From an uncultured Eubacterium sp. (lineage in GTDB: Bacteria > Bacillota > Clostridia > Oscillospirales > Acutalibacteraceae), in assembly GCA_944380635.1 (NCBI GenBank), contig CALWID010000002.1, positions 38,897 to 102,896 of the forward strand: 64,000 nucleotides of DNA, written 5' to 3'. The notes under the pieces are model-generated. The model was not told where the DNA came from. It searched no databases and was given only the letters and a program-made list of their open reading frames with translations. Made by a program: the position numbers and the translations under genes. Shown piece by piece: positions 9,505 to 17,956 of the stretch. How positions within the stretch are numbered: the stretch's first letter is position 1; each line of letters begins with the position of its first letter.

Positions 9505-10974
9505 TTATTCGCCGATTGTGCCGGCGGCTTTTCTTCTTTCCTCAAGTTCGCGTGTGATACGCTCTTTCTTTTCACCCACAAGGTCATAAAAGAACATAGG
9601 AACGGTGCAAAGCAGCAGACTGATTGCAGGCACAATTGAAATCAGGCTGAACATACCCTGCCGCACGGCGTGGCTCATTTCCAGCGGATTGGCGGTTACA
9701 TTAGCGCTGATAGAGGCAACATCAAGATTTACTATCATATACATAACAACGATAAATCCTGTTGCAAGCGCATTGCTGAACGAGGTTACAAAACTTTGGA
9801 TTGCCTGCCCCGTGCCCGCAAGGCGAACGCCTGTTTTCCATTCCATATAATCAAGGCAATCGCCTATCATGGCAAAAGCGCATACATTTATCGCGCCGAG
9901 CGGTATGCACGAAATAACAAAGAACGGCACGCACGCCCAAAAGTGTTCATAGCCGATAAAATAGATTATGAAACTTGAAACCGAGCCTAAAACCGAAGTG
10001 CTGATTATAATTTGCTTATAACTGAATTTCTTAAACGCAAGAGGCATAACAAGCATGGTTATAAACATACCTGCCGCCGCGGCAACCTGAAACACCGTTG
10101 AAACAAGGCTTATATTTGACTGAAGCGCCGCCTCGCGCTCCGCGCCGGAAAGAGCGGTTGGGTCTTTGCCGATATAAAACGCATACCTTGCCACATGAAC
10201 GGCGCCAGCCTGATAAAGATAACGCGCGGCGGAAAGAATGCCCATAAGCGCCGTTAAAATCAGCGGCTTACAACTTAAAATAATTCTAAGCACGCCTTTT
10301 TCGCCTTTCTGTTTCTTTGGCGGGGGCGGTATCTTTACACGCTCTTTGGTTTTGAAATAGACGGGAACAAACAGAATATTGCCCACAATGGCGCAAAACA
10401 GAGTAATGGTCATATACTTTGTTTCTTCAAGTTGTGTGCCGCTTAGTCCGAAACTTGGCAGAATGAACCCGAGCAGCATAAAAAACGCCATAGGAATAGC
10501 GGAGCCTACTCCGTTTGAAGTTCTGGCTTTGCTGATTATAGCGCCGCGCTCATCAGGATTCGGAGTCATAAGATTAGGCAGACTCCAAAACGGCACATCG
10601 CTGACGGAATATACCGTTGACCACAAAAGATAAGTTATTACTGCATACGCCATAAGCGCTCCGCCGGAAAGATTCGGAGAATAAAACAGCAGCACGGTAA
10701 GCACCGCAATGGGTATCGGCGTATAAATAATATAACTTTTGAGTTTGCCGTGTTTTGGGTTAGCCCTGTCCATATAATATCCCAAAATGGGGTCGATTGA
10801 AGCATCCCAAATTCTGGCAAGAAGCACCAGCAGCAAAACGAATAAAGGGGTAAGTTTAAGCACATTCAGGTAAAAATCCGATATGTAAGAACTCATTATG
10901 GCATAAACCATACCCTGCCCGAGCGCGCCTACGGCGTACGCCATCCACTCTTTGGTGGGCACATAATTTTTCAT
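9505..10974 (-). CDS. GPH-family sugar:cation symporter (MFS)
   Basis: A 489-residue, 12-TM transporter of the glycoside-pentoside-hexuronide:cation group (MelB-like). The diagnostic loop between TM2 and TM3 reads DPILGYYMDRANPKHGKLKSY, here seen as DPILGYYMDR and KHGKLKSYI. Later segments include DVPFWSLPNLMTPNPDER, also typical. It would import a glycoside with Na+ or H+. ATG 10974 follows GGGAGAAAATTT. It lies 42 bases downstream of the metallophosphoesterase gene on the same strand. The substrate is unknown; the lacZ-like gene at the window start makes a galactoside conceivable but they are far apart. Confidence 0.88.
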   Translation of the reverse strand: MKNYVPTKEWMAYAVGALGQGMVYAIMSSYISDFYLNVLKLTPLFVLLLVLLARIWDASIDPILGYYMDRANPKHGKLKSYIIYTPIPIAVLTVLLFYSPNLSGGALMAYAVITYLLWSTVYSVSDVPFWSLPNLMTPNPDERGAIISKARTSNGVGSAIPMAFFMLLGFILPSFGLSGTQLEETKYMTITLFCAIVGNILFVPVYFKTKERVKIPPPPKKQKGEKGVLRIILSCKPLILTALMGILSAARYLYQAGAVHVARYAFYIGKDPTALSGAEREAALQSNISLVSTVFQVAAAAGMFITMLVMPLAFKKFSYKQIIISTSVLGSVSSFIIYFIGYEHFWACVPFFVISCIPLGAINVCAFAMIGDCLDYMEWKTGVRLAGTGQAIQSFVTSFSNALATGFIVVMYMIVNLDVASISANVTANPLEMSHAVRQGMFSLISIVPAISLLLCTVPMFFYDLVGEKKERITRELEERRKAAGTIGE

Positions 10975-11016
10975 AAATTTTCTCCCTTAAAATTAAAAAA
11001 TTATATTTAAAAATTT

Positions 11017-12399
11017 TTAAACCTGATAATTGATTACCGCGTTATTGCTGTCTATTCCGTTTGCGTTATAAAGAATATCACAAAGCACGGGGCGGATAAT
11101 TTCCCTGTATTTCAACTTTATATCCTTCTGCGGAATAAGCCCCGCGGCTTTATCCGCAAGCGCCATAAATGAATCGTATTCGGCGCTGCCGGGGGCAAAA
11201 TTGCGCGTGCCGCCGTAAACATTATTTACAAGCGTTACAAAGAAATCACAAAGGCGCACATCATACATTCTCGGCGCTATTTTATTTAGAACAAAAAGCA
11301 GCCTGCCCGCTTTTTTAAAAGTAAGTTTTTGCAGCGCCTTGCCCGCAAGATTTATGGGCAGTTTTAATTTTTCGGACTGCTCTTTTTTAAGGCTGAAACT
11401 TTCGCCGAGTTCGCAAAAGCGGTCTATATCATTGGCGGCGGAATAGAAAATATCATTAAGCATATAATCAAAATGCTCTTTAAGATAAGTCATATATGGC
11501 TTGCATTTTAAATCATAATTTATATTCTGCGGGTGCAGAGTTTTAATATCAAGCGTGTCGCCGCTAAGCGTCATTTTGCGTATAGGGCTGGGATAGGCCG
11601 TAAGGCAGCCTGTATTTATCTCATAAAGCCTGCTGCCCGAGGGGCTGTCATAATAATTTATATTCTGCATATGAGTGTGCCCCGTAAACAGAAAGCGAAT
11701 ACCGCTGTCCGCAAGAAAAGCGGCAACTTTATCACAATCATCAATCATCTCGTGCGGGCTGAACAGGCGGTAAAATTTTACCGGTGAAAGCAGCGGATGA
11801 TGGCATACGCAAAGCATTTCATCCCCTGCCGCTTTTGAATCATCAATGCACTGCTTTGCCCATTCAATCTGAGCAGAGGAAAATCCGTAACTTTCAGAAC
11901 CCCAGCCGTCCCTGTCATCATTAAGCATAAGCAGGCGGTAGCCGTCCTGTAGCCTGGCACAGTAAGAGCCTGTTTCTTTATGTATGCTGACGGCTTCGCT
12001 TAAACCGAAATCGTAATAAATATCAAACAACTGCTCTTTTGAGGCGCACTCAACTATATATTCACCCTTTTCCGGGCTGTAGCCTTTAGGGTCCGGGCGT
12101 ATATCGTGGGACGCGGTTATAAGAAATATCCTCTTCCCCGCCGCTTTAAGTTTTTTTAGTTTTTGAGCAAGTGAAATATGCCCGGCAAGTTCGCCGTCGC
12201 ACACAACATCGCCGGTAATAAGCACTATTTCGGTATCCTTATCACGCGCAATCGTATCAAAAGCGGCGTCAACAACAGCCTCGCTTTCAGCAACACAGCG
12301 CTGGTCATAAAGCGCGCGCTTTTCCCATTCCCTGCCGCTTGAACGCAGTATTCTTGCAGGATAGTAATGCAGATCTGTTATCTGATAAAACCTTAACAA
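11017..12399 (-). CDS. Calcineurin-like metallophosphoesterase
   Basis: A 460-residue metallophosphoesterase. The metal ligands are visible in order: DLH (Asp9, His11), LITGDVV, the ITASHD block where NH(E/D) is replaced by SHD, HHPLL and GHTHMQNI. A C-terminal helical region of about 170 residues follows the phosphoesterase core and has no recognised motif. Translation starts at TTG 12399, nine bases after GGAGG. The family hydrolyses phosphomonoesters, phosphodiesters or nucleotides with two metals. It heads a two-gene unit with the GPH symporter. The change from Asn to Ser in the fourth motif is unusual and may affect metal binding. Confidence 0.85.
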   Translation of the reverse strand: MLRFYQITDLHYYPARILRSSGREWEKRALYDQRCVAESEAVVDAAFDTIARDKDTEIVLITGDVVCDGELAGHISLAQKLKKLKAAGKRIFLITASHDIRPDPKGYSPEKGEYIVECASKEQLFDIYYDFGLSEAVSIHKETGSYCARLQDGYRLLMLNDDRDGWGSESYGFSSAQIEWAKQCIDDSKAAGDEMLCVCHHPLLSPVKFYRLFSPHEMIDDCDKVAAFLADSGIRFLFTGHTHMQNINYYDSPSGSRLYEINTGCLTAYPSPIRKMTLSGDTLDIKTLHPQNINYDLKCKPYMTYLKEHFDYMLNDIFYSAANDIDRFCELGESFSLKKEQSEKLKLPINLAGKALQKLTFKKAGRLLFVLNKIAPRMYDVRLCDFFVTLVNNVYGGTRNFAPGSAEYDSFMALADKAAGLIPQKDIKLKYREIIRPVLCDILYNANGIDSNNAVINYQV

Positions 12400-12487
12400 G
12401 GCAATACACCTCCTATTCTATTATAAATCGTTTTGTCAAATTTACAACATAATTTTGCTGAGCATAAGTAAAATTAAAAAAAGCAAT

Positions 12488-12522
12488 AAAAAAACGGGGC
12501 GGTTCAGTTGCCCTCCGCCCCG
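12488..12522 (-). terminator. Intrinsic terminator of the arsR-ATPase operon
   Basis: On the reverse strand CGGGGCGG and CCGCCCCG form a stem followed by seven T. It lies 20 bases past the ATPase stop codon. Confidence 0.88.
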
Positions 12523-12540
12523 AAAATTTTCTTTTTGTTT

Positions 12541-14559
12541 TTATTTTCTCTTTTTCTTTTTAGGTTTATAGCGCAGCGCGCGCAGTGCGTTTGCAACCGC
12601 TATAAGGCTAACGCCAACATCGCCGAATACGGCAAGCCACATTGCGTTTTCATCAAGCAGACCTATTGCGGTTACAATTATAATAAGCGCCTTAATGCCT
12701 ATGCTGAACACAATATTTTCGAGCGCTATATTCATAGTTTTGCGCGCAATACGGCGGGCAACGGGGATTTTAGAAAGGCTGTCCCCCATAATTACAACAT
12801 CAGCCGCCTCAATGGCAACATCAGAGCCGATACCGCCCATAGCCACGCCTATATCCGCCTGGGCAAGCACGGGAGCGTCATTAATGCCGTCGCCCGTATA
12901 GAGAACAATATCTTCATTGCCCTCTTTGATTTTCTTTACCTTTTCCACCTTTTCATTCGGCAGAAGTTTGGAATAATATTCATTTATGCCTGCCTTTTTG
13001 GCAATATCCGCGGCAATATTCGTCTTATCGCCCGTAAGCATAACCGTCTTTTTAACGCCCAAATCATAAAGTTCGGATATAGCGTCTTTACTGTCCGTTT
13101 TAATAACATCCGCAAACACAATATCGCCGAGAAACTCATCATCGCTGCAAAGGTAAATCGCCGTGCCGATAAGTTTTGTTTCCCTGAAATCAACACCTGC
13201 TTTTTTCATAAGTTTTTCATTGCCGGCGTAATACCTTTTGCCGTTTATAACTGCGGAAACGCCCATACCCGCGTAGTTTTTCGCGTCTGTAACATTAAGG
13301 CCGTCCGCAAACTGACCGAACGCAAGGCTAACGGATTTTGCTATCGGGTGGGTGGAATATTTTTCACATGCCGCAATAAGCCCCAAAAGTTCACGGTGCT
13401 CTTTTTTATTTTCACAGTGGCAGTTTACACATTCGCAGTTTACAAATTCAAATTTGCCGCTTGTGATAGTGCCTGTTTTATCAAACACGGCAACATCAAA
13501 CTTTGCAAGCATTTCAAGATAGTTGCTGCCCTTTATAAGAACGCCCTGCTTTGAACTTGCGCCGAGGCCGCCGAAAAAACTAAGCGGAATTGAAATTACA
13601 ATGGCACACGGGCAGGATACAACAAGCGCCGAAAGACCCCTGTATGCCCAGTCTTTCCATTCCCCGCCGAAAAACAGCGGCGGCACTACAATTATAAGCA
13701 GCGCAATAAGGCACACAATGGGAGTATATACCTTTGCAAAGCGGCTTATGAATTTTTCCGCATGGCTTTTTTTGGAATCCGCATCCTCTATCATAGAAAG
13801 TATGCGGGAAACGGTTGAGTCCTTAAACTCTTTTGTTGCTTTAATCTTAAGCATACCGTCTATATTGATTGAGCCGGACAGTATCTCGTCCCCCGCGCTG
13901 AGGGAAACGGGTATGCTTTCGCCCGTAAGCGCCGCCATATCAATCTCCGCGCTGCCGGACTCAATAACGCCGTCAAGTTCTATCTTTTCACCGGGATTTA
14001 CAACAAATATTTCACCCGCGCTGATATTTTCCGGCTCTTCGTCAACAAGTTTGCCGTTTCGCTCAACATGCACTTTCTGCGGAGCGGACTGTATCATCTC
14101 CGTAATGGATTTACGGCTCTTGCCGACGGCAATATCCTGTAAAAATTCGCCTATTGTATACAGAATTACAACGGCGCAGCCCTCTGCGTATTCGCCTATT
14201 ATGAACGCGCCTATTGAGGCTATTGTCATCAGGAAATTCTCGTTAAAAATATTGCCGTGAAAAACGCCTTCTACCGCCTCTTTTACGATATTCAAACCAA
14301 CAATAATATATGAAACCGCAAAAACTATAAGCGGCACATAAAAAGGCAGCGCGGCAAATTCATTAATAATGTAACCCGCTATAAAAAACGCAATGCCGAA
14401 CACCATTTTAAGGGCAAACGCCTTTTTATTTACTTCTCCGCCGTGCTCATGGCCGCAGGAACAGCCGTCGCCGTGCTCATGGCCGCAGGAGCAGGCAGAG
14501 CCGTCTGCGTGATTATGTTTGTGCTCATCATCATGAGCGTGATTATGCTTTTCAGTCAT
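12541..14559 (-). CDS. Zinc/cadmium-exporting P1B-type ATPase
   Basis: A 672-residue heavy-metal ATPase that pumps Zn2+/Cd2+ out of the cell. In order: a His/Cys-rich metal-binding tail (residues 1-41, with two SCGHEHG repeats) replaces the usual HMA domain. The actuator motif TGES is at 212-215, the intramembrane SCPC motif at 315-318, the phosphorylation site DKTGT at Asp360, and later MLTGDK and GDGINDAPVL. The CPC motif together with a downstream ArsR/SmtB repressor binding site supports soft divalent metal export (ZntA/CadA type) rather than copper. It is translated 9 bases after the repressor gene and shares its promoter. Confidence 0.93.
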   Translation of the reverse strand: MTEKHNHAHDDEHKHNHADGSACSCGHEHGDGCSCGHEHGGEVNKKAFALKMVFGIAFFIAGYIINEFAALPFYVPLIVFAVSYIIVGLNIVKEAVEGVFHGNIFNENFLMTIASIGAFIIGEYAEGCAVVILYTIGEFLQDIAVGKSRKSITEMIQSAPQKVHVERNGKLVDEEPENISAGEIFVVNPGEKIELDGVIESGSAEIDMAALTGESIPVSLSAGDEILSGSINIDGMLKIKATKEFKDSTVSRILSMIEDADSKKSHAEKFISRFAKVYTPIVCLIALLIIVVPPLFFGGEWKDWAYRGLSALVVSCPCAIVISIPLSFFGGLGASSKQGVLIKGSNYLEMLAKFDVAVFDKTGTITSGKFEFVNCECVNCHCENKKEHRELLGLIAACEKYSTHPIAKSVSLAFGQFADGLNVTDAKNYAGMGVSAVINGKRYYAGNEKLMKKAGVDFRETKLIGTAIYLCSDDEFLGDIVFADVIKTDSKDAISELYDLGVKKTVMLTGDKTNIAADIAKKAGINEYYSKLLPNEKVEKVKKIKEGNEDIVLYTGDGINDAPVLAQADIGVAMGGIGSDVAIEAADVVIMGDSLSKIPVARRIARKTMNIALENIVFSIGIKALIIIVTAIGLLDENAMWLAVFGDVGVSLIAVANALRALRYKPKKKKRK

Positions 14560-14568
14560 AATTTCCTC

Positions 14569-14853
14569 CTATTCCTCGATATGTTCAATACCGCAGTTAA
14601 TAATTGTTTTTACATGTTCATCAGAAAGGGAATAAACCATCTGTTTTCCGTCCCTTTTATACTTAACAAGATGATTTTGCTTTAAAATGCGCAGTTGGTG
14701 CGAAACCGCTGTTTGCGAAACGCCCGTGGCGGAAGTTATTTCCGTTACATTCAGTTCCTTATCAAACAACGAGCACATTATCTTAAGCCTTGTTGAATCC
14801 GAAAAAATTTTAAAAACATCCGCAAGGTCATAAAGCATTTCCTCGTCAAGCAT
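14569..14853 (-). CDS. ArsR/SmtB-family metal-sensing repressor
   Basis: A 94-residue winged-helix repressor. The recognition helix is VSQTAVSHQLRILK. The C-terminal helix carries D-x-H, then His 11 residues on, then Glu 3 residues later (SLSDEHVKTIINCGIEHIEE). That spacing matches the alpha-5 zinc site of SmtB exactly, so zinc sensing is likely. The ELNVTE segment lacks the alpha-3 CxC cadmium/arsenic site. It represses its own operon with the efflux ATPase; metal binding releases the operator. A near-perfect operator and promoter lie directly upstream. Confidence 0.93.
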   Translation of the reverse strand: MLDEEMLYDLADVFKIFSDSTRLKIMCSLFDKELNVTEITSATGVSQTAVSHQLRILKQNHLVKYKRDGKQMVYSLSDEHVKTIINCGIEHIEE

Positions 14854-14910
14854 ACGAACACCTCCTGTTTTTAATTGAGCAGATAACCAAAACAGTTGTT
14901 CACGCTATTT

Positions 14911-14963
14911 ATATGAATATCTGTTCATATGTTCATTATATTATGGCGTATACGGTTTGTCAA
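14911..14963 (-). promoter_or_regulatory. Promoter and SmtB/CzrA-type operator of the metal-efflux operon
   Basis: On the reverse strand TTGACA (14963-14958), a 17-base spacer and TATAAT (14940-14935) form a consensus promoter. Immediately downstream the palindrome ATATGAA-n6-TTCATAT (14911-14930) matches the ArsR/SmtB operator, with an extra GTTCAT half-site at 14931-14936. The operator covers the transcription start, so bound repressor would block initiation. Confidence 0.9.
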
Positions 14964-15104
14964 CAGTTTTTAATAAAAAATTTTGCAGATATTAAATTTA
15001 TGCTTAAAAACCGAGGATTAAATCGGAGGAAAGCGGGCAAATCAAGCGCCTTTCAAAAAATGTGATAAAATATTATAATTTTAATTTGCCTGATTTCAGA
15101 CACG

Positions 15105-15143
15105 CAAAAAGCACACCTTTCATAAAATGGAAAAGGTGTGCTT
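15105..15143 (-). terminator. Intrinsic terminator of the sigma-like gene pair
   Basis: A perfect 12-bp stem, AAGCACACCTTT / AAAGGTGTGCTT, with a T-run on the reverse strand, 80 bases past the sigma-like gene. Nothing else convincing is seen between 14964 and 15225. Confidence 0.85.
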
Positions 15144-15225
15144 AGCAATCGTTTGGCGCGGTGGGCTGTCCCCGTGAAGAGCCGCGCTGTATTCGGTTGA
15201 TTATATAACGGGCAGGGCGGCGCCG

Positions 15226-15555
15226 TTACCCAAGGTATTTAAGCCAAGAGGCGTTTGCCCTGCTCAGCGCACTTTTGCAGTAATAAAGTCTGTTTGAAAG
15301 AGTGCTGACAGCGCTTTTCAGGTGGCGGCTGACGGTTGGCTGGGAAAGATTAAGTTCATCCGCTATTTCCTGTTGGGACATAAGCCGCCCGAAACGCAGT
15401 TCAAGGCACCTGCGCTGTTTTTCGGTTAATTCGCGCTGTATCACCTGCGGCATAACCGCTTTTAAAGCGCTTATTGTTGCCTTATTACAGTTAAATCCTT
15501 TTTCGTCTGTTTCGCAGTCTGCAATAAAGCAATCCAAAAATTGCCTTTTATTCAT
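15226..15555 (-). CDS. Sigma-70 region-4-like helix-turn-helix protein
   Basis: A 109-residue protein whose middle part (residues about 43-92) reads as a sigma region 4 helix-turn-helix: LTEKQRRCLELRFGR, MSQQEIADELNLSQPTVSRH. There is no region 2, so it cannot be a complete sigma factor. Proteins of this shape occur as phage- or element-encoded regulators and as small co-sigma proteins. Its start overlaps the stop of the upstream 70-residue gene by one base, so the pair is coupled. It probably binds DNA or RNA polymerase; the target is not known. Confidence 0.7.
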   Translation of the reverse strand: MNKRQFLDCFIADCETDEKGFNCNKATISALKAVMPQVIQRELTEKQRRCLELRFGRLMSQQEIADELNLSQPTVSRHLKSAVSTLSNRLYYCKSALSRANASWLKYLG

Positions 15556-15767
15556 TACTTTTCCTCCTCATTATCATAATAACCGGAAAGCATTGTTGAT
15601 ATAACTTTGCACTGGCTTGCCATATCATAATATATTTTAATTTTTCGCCGCAAGAGCACAAGATCTTCCCCCGTATAAACGCAAAGCAGCGGCCGCAGCC
15701 CTTTAATTTTTGCGTTTAACACACGGTATTGATTTTCATACTCTTCGGCAAGTTGAGTAACTGTCAT
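15555..15767 (-). CDS. Small coiled-coil protein of unknown function
   Basis: A 70-residue protein that I do not recognise. It is rich in charged residues and Leu/Tyr, and is predicted to be mostly helical (LAEEYENQYRVLNAKIKGLR) with an acidic end. It has no signal peptide or membrane segment. It is coupled to the downstream sigma-like gene by a one-base overlap. Small pairs like this occur in integrated elements of Clostridia, but no integrase, relaxase or attachment site is visible nearby. Confidence 0.55.
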   Translation of the reverse strand: MTVTQLAEEYENQYRVLNAKIKGLRPLLCVYTGEDLVLLRRKIKIYYDMASQCKVISTMLSGYYDNEEEK

Positions 15768-16014
15768 ACTGTTTTAACCTCCCGTTTATATTTAAAGCGT
15801 TGCAGGGGCGGCGTTCCGCTTTACATTTTTTATTTTATACGAACATTTGTTCTATGTCAACAAAAAAACCTGAATACTTATTCACAAATTACATAAGCAC
15901 AAATACAGTACGGTTTTTTAGACTGTTTCAGCATTATTTACGAATAAAGCAGGAATTTTTAAACGGGAATTAATATTTACTTGTTAAATCTGCCAAAAAT
16001 TTTTAATATTATGG
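15768..16014. other. AT-rich spacer without genes
   Basis: An AT-rich stretch between the small coiled-coil gene and the probable small RNA. I see no open reading frame with a ribosome site, no clear hairpin and no repeat in it. Confidence 0.5.
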
Positions 16015-16042
16015 TTGACAAATTGTGCAAATGTGGTATAAT
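16015..16042 (+). promoter_or_regulatory. Sigma-A promoter of a probable small RNA
   Basis: TTGACA at 16015-16020 and TATAAT at 16037-16042, separated by 16 bases. Both hexamers are consensus. No coding region begins in the next 380 bases. Confidence 0.85.
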
Positions 16043-16048
16043 TAAAAG

Positions 16049-16155
16049 TACCTTGAAACGGAGCCGCAACCGTTTTAAGTATCTTGTCCTCCTATTTATA
16101 GTTATTTAAAGACAGAGAGGGAAAGCAGCGTGTTATACGCTGCTTTTTCTTTTTA
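16049..16155 (+). ncRNA. Probable small RNA, about 105 nt, family unknown
   Basis: A strong promoter ends just before, and a terminator closes the unit: AAAGCAGCG / CGCTGCTTT (16122-16146) with a T-rich tail. Between them is a 5' hairpin, TACcTTgAAACGG / CCGTTTtAAGTA (16050-16080), and a single-stranded stretch GTCCTCCTATTT that resembles an anti-Shine-Dalgarno sequence. No peptide with a start codon and ribosome site fits. It may be a trans-acting regulator that pairs with ribosome sites, or a leader that ends before the symporter gene. I do not recognise a known RNA family. Confidence 0.55.
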
Positions 16156-16363
16156 TCTTTTCGCTTTTTTAATTTATTAAATATTAAATATATACCATTA
16201 TATATATCCGGTATCCGGTGTAATTAACGCTCAAATTTTAAGCGGCGGCGGATAATATTTACGGACAAAATCATATAGATTATATGAATGTTGATATATT
16301 TGCACTTTTTGTCTAACTTTAACAAAAAAATTTTTTAAATATGTAAAAAGCGCGCTAAAGATA

Positions 16364-16392
16364 TTGCATATTTGTCAAATCTTTGTTAAAAT
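16364..16392 (+). promoter_or_regulatory. Candidate promoter of the symporter operon
   Basis: TTGCAT at 16364-16369 and TAAAAT at 16387-16392, with a 17-base spacer, 36 bases before the ATG. The stretch 16156-16363 is AT-rich and holds nothing else I can support. Confidence 0.55.
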
Positions 16393-16428
16393 TAGGTGAA
16401 ATATTCATTTTGGAAGGGGTCTTTTTAA

Positions 16429-17943
16429 ATGGCTGACGAGAAAAACGGCGGCAAAAAATTTATGAAGTTCTCCGAAATCATTACATACGGCATAGGCCTT
16501 TTCGGCGTTGCGCTGCTCACGGGCTGGATGCCGGATTACACCGCAACATTCTTTGCGGATTTCGCTTTCAAAGGCAAGGGGTTTGACAGCGATGTAATGA
16601 GCGGAGCGATTTCAAATGTATTCTTTGTTGCAGGTATCGTGGGCGCGGTCTGCGAACTTGTAATCGGTTATTTGGTAGACAGAACAAGAACAAAATTCGG
16701 CAAGGTAAAGCCCTGGGTCGGCTTCGGCGTTGTGCCGCTTGCCATAGTTGCACTTCTTGTTTTTGTTGCGCCAAACACTAATTCACAAACAGTTGCCATT
16801 GCGTGGATGTTTGTTATTTACAGCCTTTACACGGCGGTTTCCTGCGCTGTTGAAAGCCCGGCAAACTGCTTTGGCTCTCTTTGCTCCCCTAACCCGAGCG
16901 AGCGTTCAACGGCAATATCAATTTCATCTTTCCTGCGCTCAGTAGGCCAGAGCGGCGGCATGGTAGTAATTATAGTAGTCGGCGCTGTAATGAAACTGCT
17001 TATGGGCCAGCAGCAGTTTAAGAACGCAGAAGGCCAGGGCATAGACCTTATTATTTCAACGGCTGTATGCTGCCTTGGCATTATACTTTTTGTTATGATT
17101 TTCTTTGTAAACAACAAAGAGCGTGTTCCCTTTACTCAGGAAAAGGTTAGCATTAAGGATTCGCTTAAAGTTGTTTTCGGCAATAAAAACCTGCTTATGG
17201 TATCGCTTACCAAATTTGCGGGATTCGGCCGCGGCGTTTACGGCACTGTTTCACTTTACATTGCCGTTTACCTGCTTGGCTCAAAGAATTTAAAACTTGC
17301 GCTTTTGCTTCCTATGGGTATCGGCACGGCAGTAGGCACGCTGCTTCTAAACTTTGTGCTTAAAAAATTCTCAACTAAAACAACATATATTCTTTTCTGC
17401 GTATACGGCGCTACATCGCTTGCAATACTTTACATAGTTTCAAGTTCCATAGGCTTTAACAGCGCGCTTATAATTCCGTTCCTTATCATCAACTTCTTCT
17501 GCGGAATTCAGCACGGCAACACAAACACAACGCCGAACATTATGATTGCGGACTGCGTTGACGAAATTGAATACAAAACAGGCAAAAGGCAGGACGGTAT
17601 TGCTTATGCGGGTTACGGACTTTTCTCTAAAGTTGCGTCCGCCTGCACAAAGGGATTCGGCCCGTGGCTTCTTTACACTTGGAGCCGCTACACGCTTTCA
17701 ACCGACCCGAATGTTGCATATGCCGCGCAGAGCGACACAACCCTTAACCGTATGCTTATGATTTACACGATTATTCCTGCTATCTTTGTTGTGCTTCAGA
17801 TGGTGCCCATCTTCTTCTATGACAATGTTGGCAAGAAGAAAGAGATGATTACCGAGGCTCTTAGAGAGCGCCGCGCCGCTGCAGCCGCTGAAAACGGCGA
17901 AACTTCCGGCGATGATGCCCAGCCTGAGGCTAAGGCAGAATAA
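16429..17943 (+). CDS. GPH-family sugar:cation symporter (MFS)
   Basis: A 504-residue, 12-TM transporter of the GPH class. The TM2-TM3 loop reads YLVDRTRTKFGKVKPWV and a later loop reads NPSERSTAISISSFLRSVGQ, both characteristic. The C-terminal tail is long, Ala/Glu-rich and cytoplasmic. It would import a glycoside, pentoside or uronide together with a cation. GGAAGGGG lies ahead of ATG 16429. The next gene begins 13 bases after the stop, so the membrane-anchored protein downstream is probably made with it. It is a paralogue of the transporter at 9505-10974. Confidence 0.87.
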   Translation: MADEKNGGKKFMKFSEIITYGIGLFGVALLTGWMPDYTATFFADFAFKGKGFDSDVMSGAISNVFFVAGIVGAVCELVIGYLVDRTRTKFGKVKPWVGFGVVPLAIVALLVFVAPNTNSQTVAIAWMFVIYSLYTAVSCAVESPANCFGSLCSPNPSERSTAISISSFLRSVGQSGGMVVIIVVGAVMKLLMGQQQFKNAEGQGIDLIISTAVCCLGIILFVMIFFVNNKERVPFTQEKVSIKDSLKVVFGNKNLLMVSLTKFAGFGRGVYGTVSLYIAVYLLGSKNLKLALLLPMGIGTAVGTLLLNFVLKKFSTKTTYILFCVYGATSLAILYIVSSSIGFNSALIIPFLIINFFCGIQHGNTNTTPNIMIADCVDEIEYKTGKRQDGIAYAGYGLFSKVASACTKGFGPWLLYTWSRYTLSTDPNVAYAAQSDTTLNRMLMIYTIIPAIFVVLQMVPIFFYDNVGKKKEMITEALRERRAAAAAENGETSGDDAQPEAKAE

Positions 17944-17956
17944 GGGGGTGCGTAAT

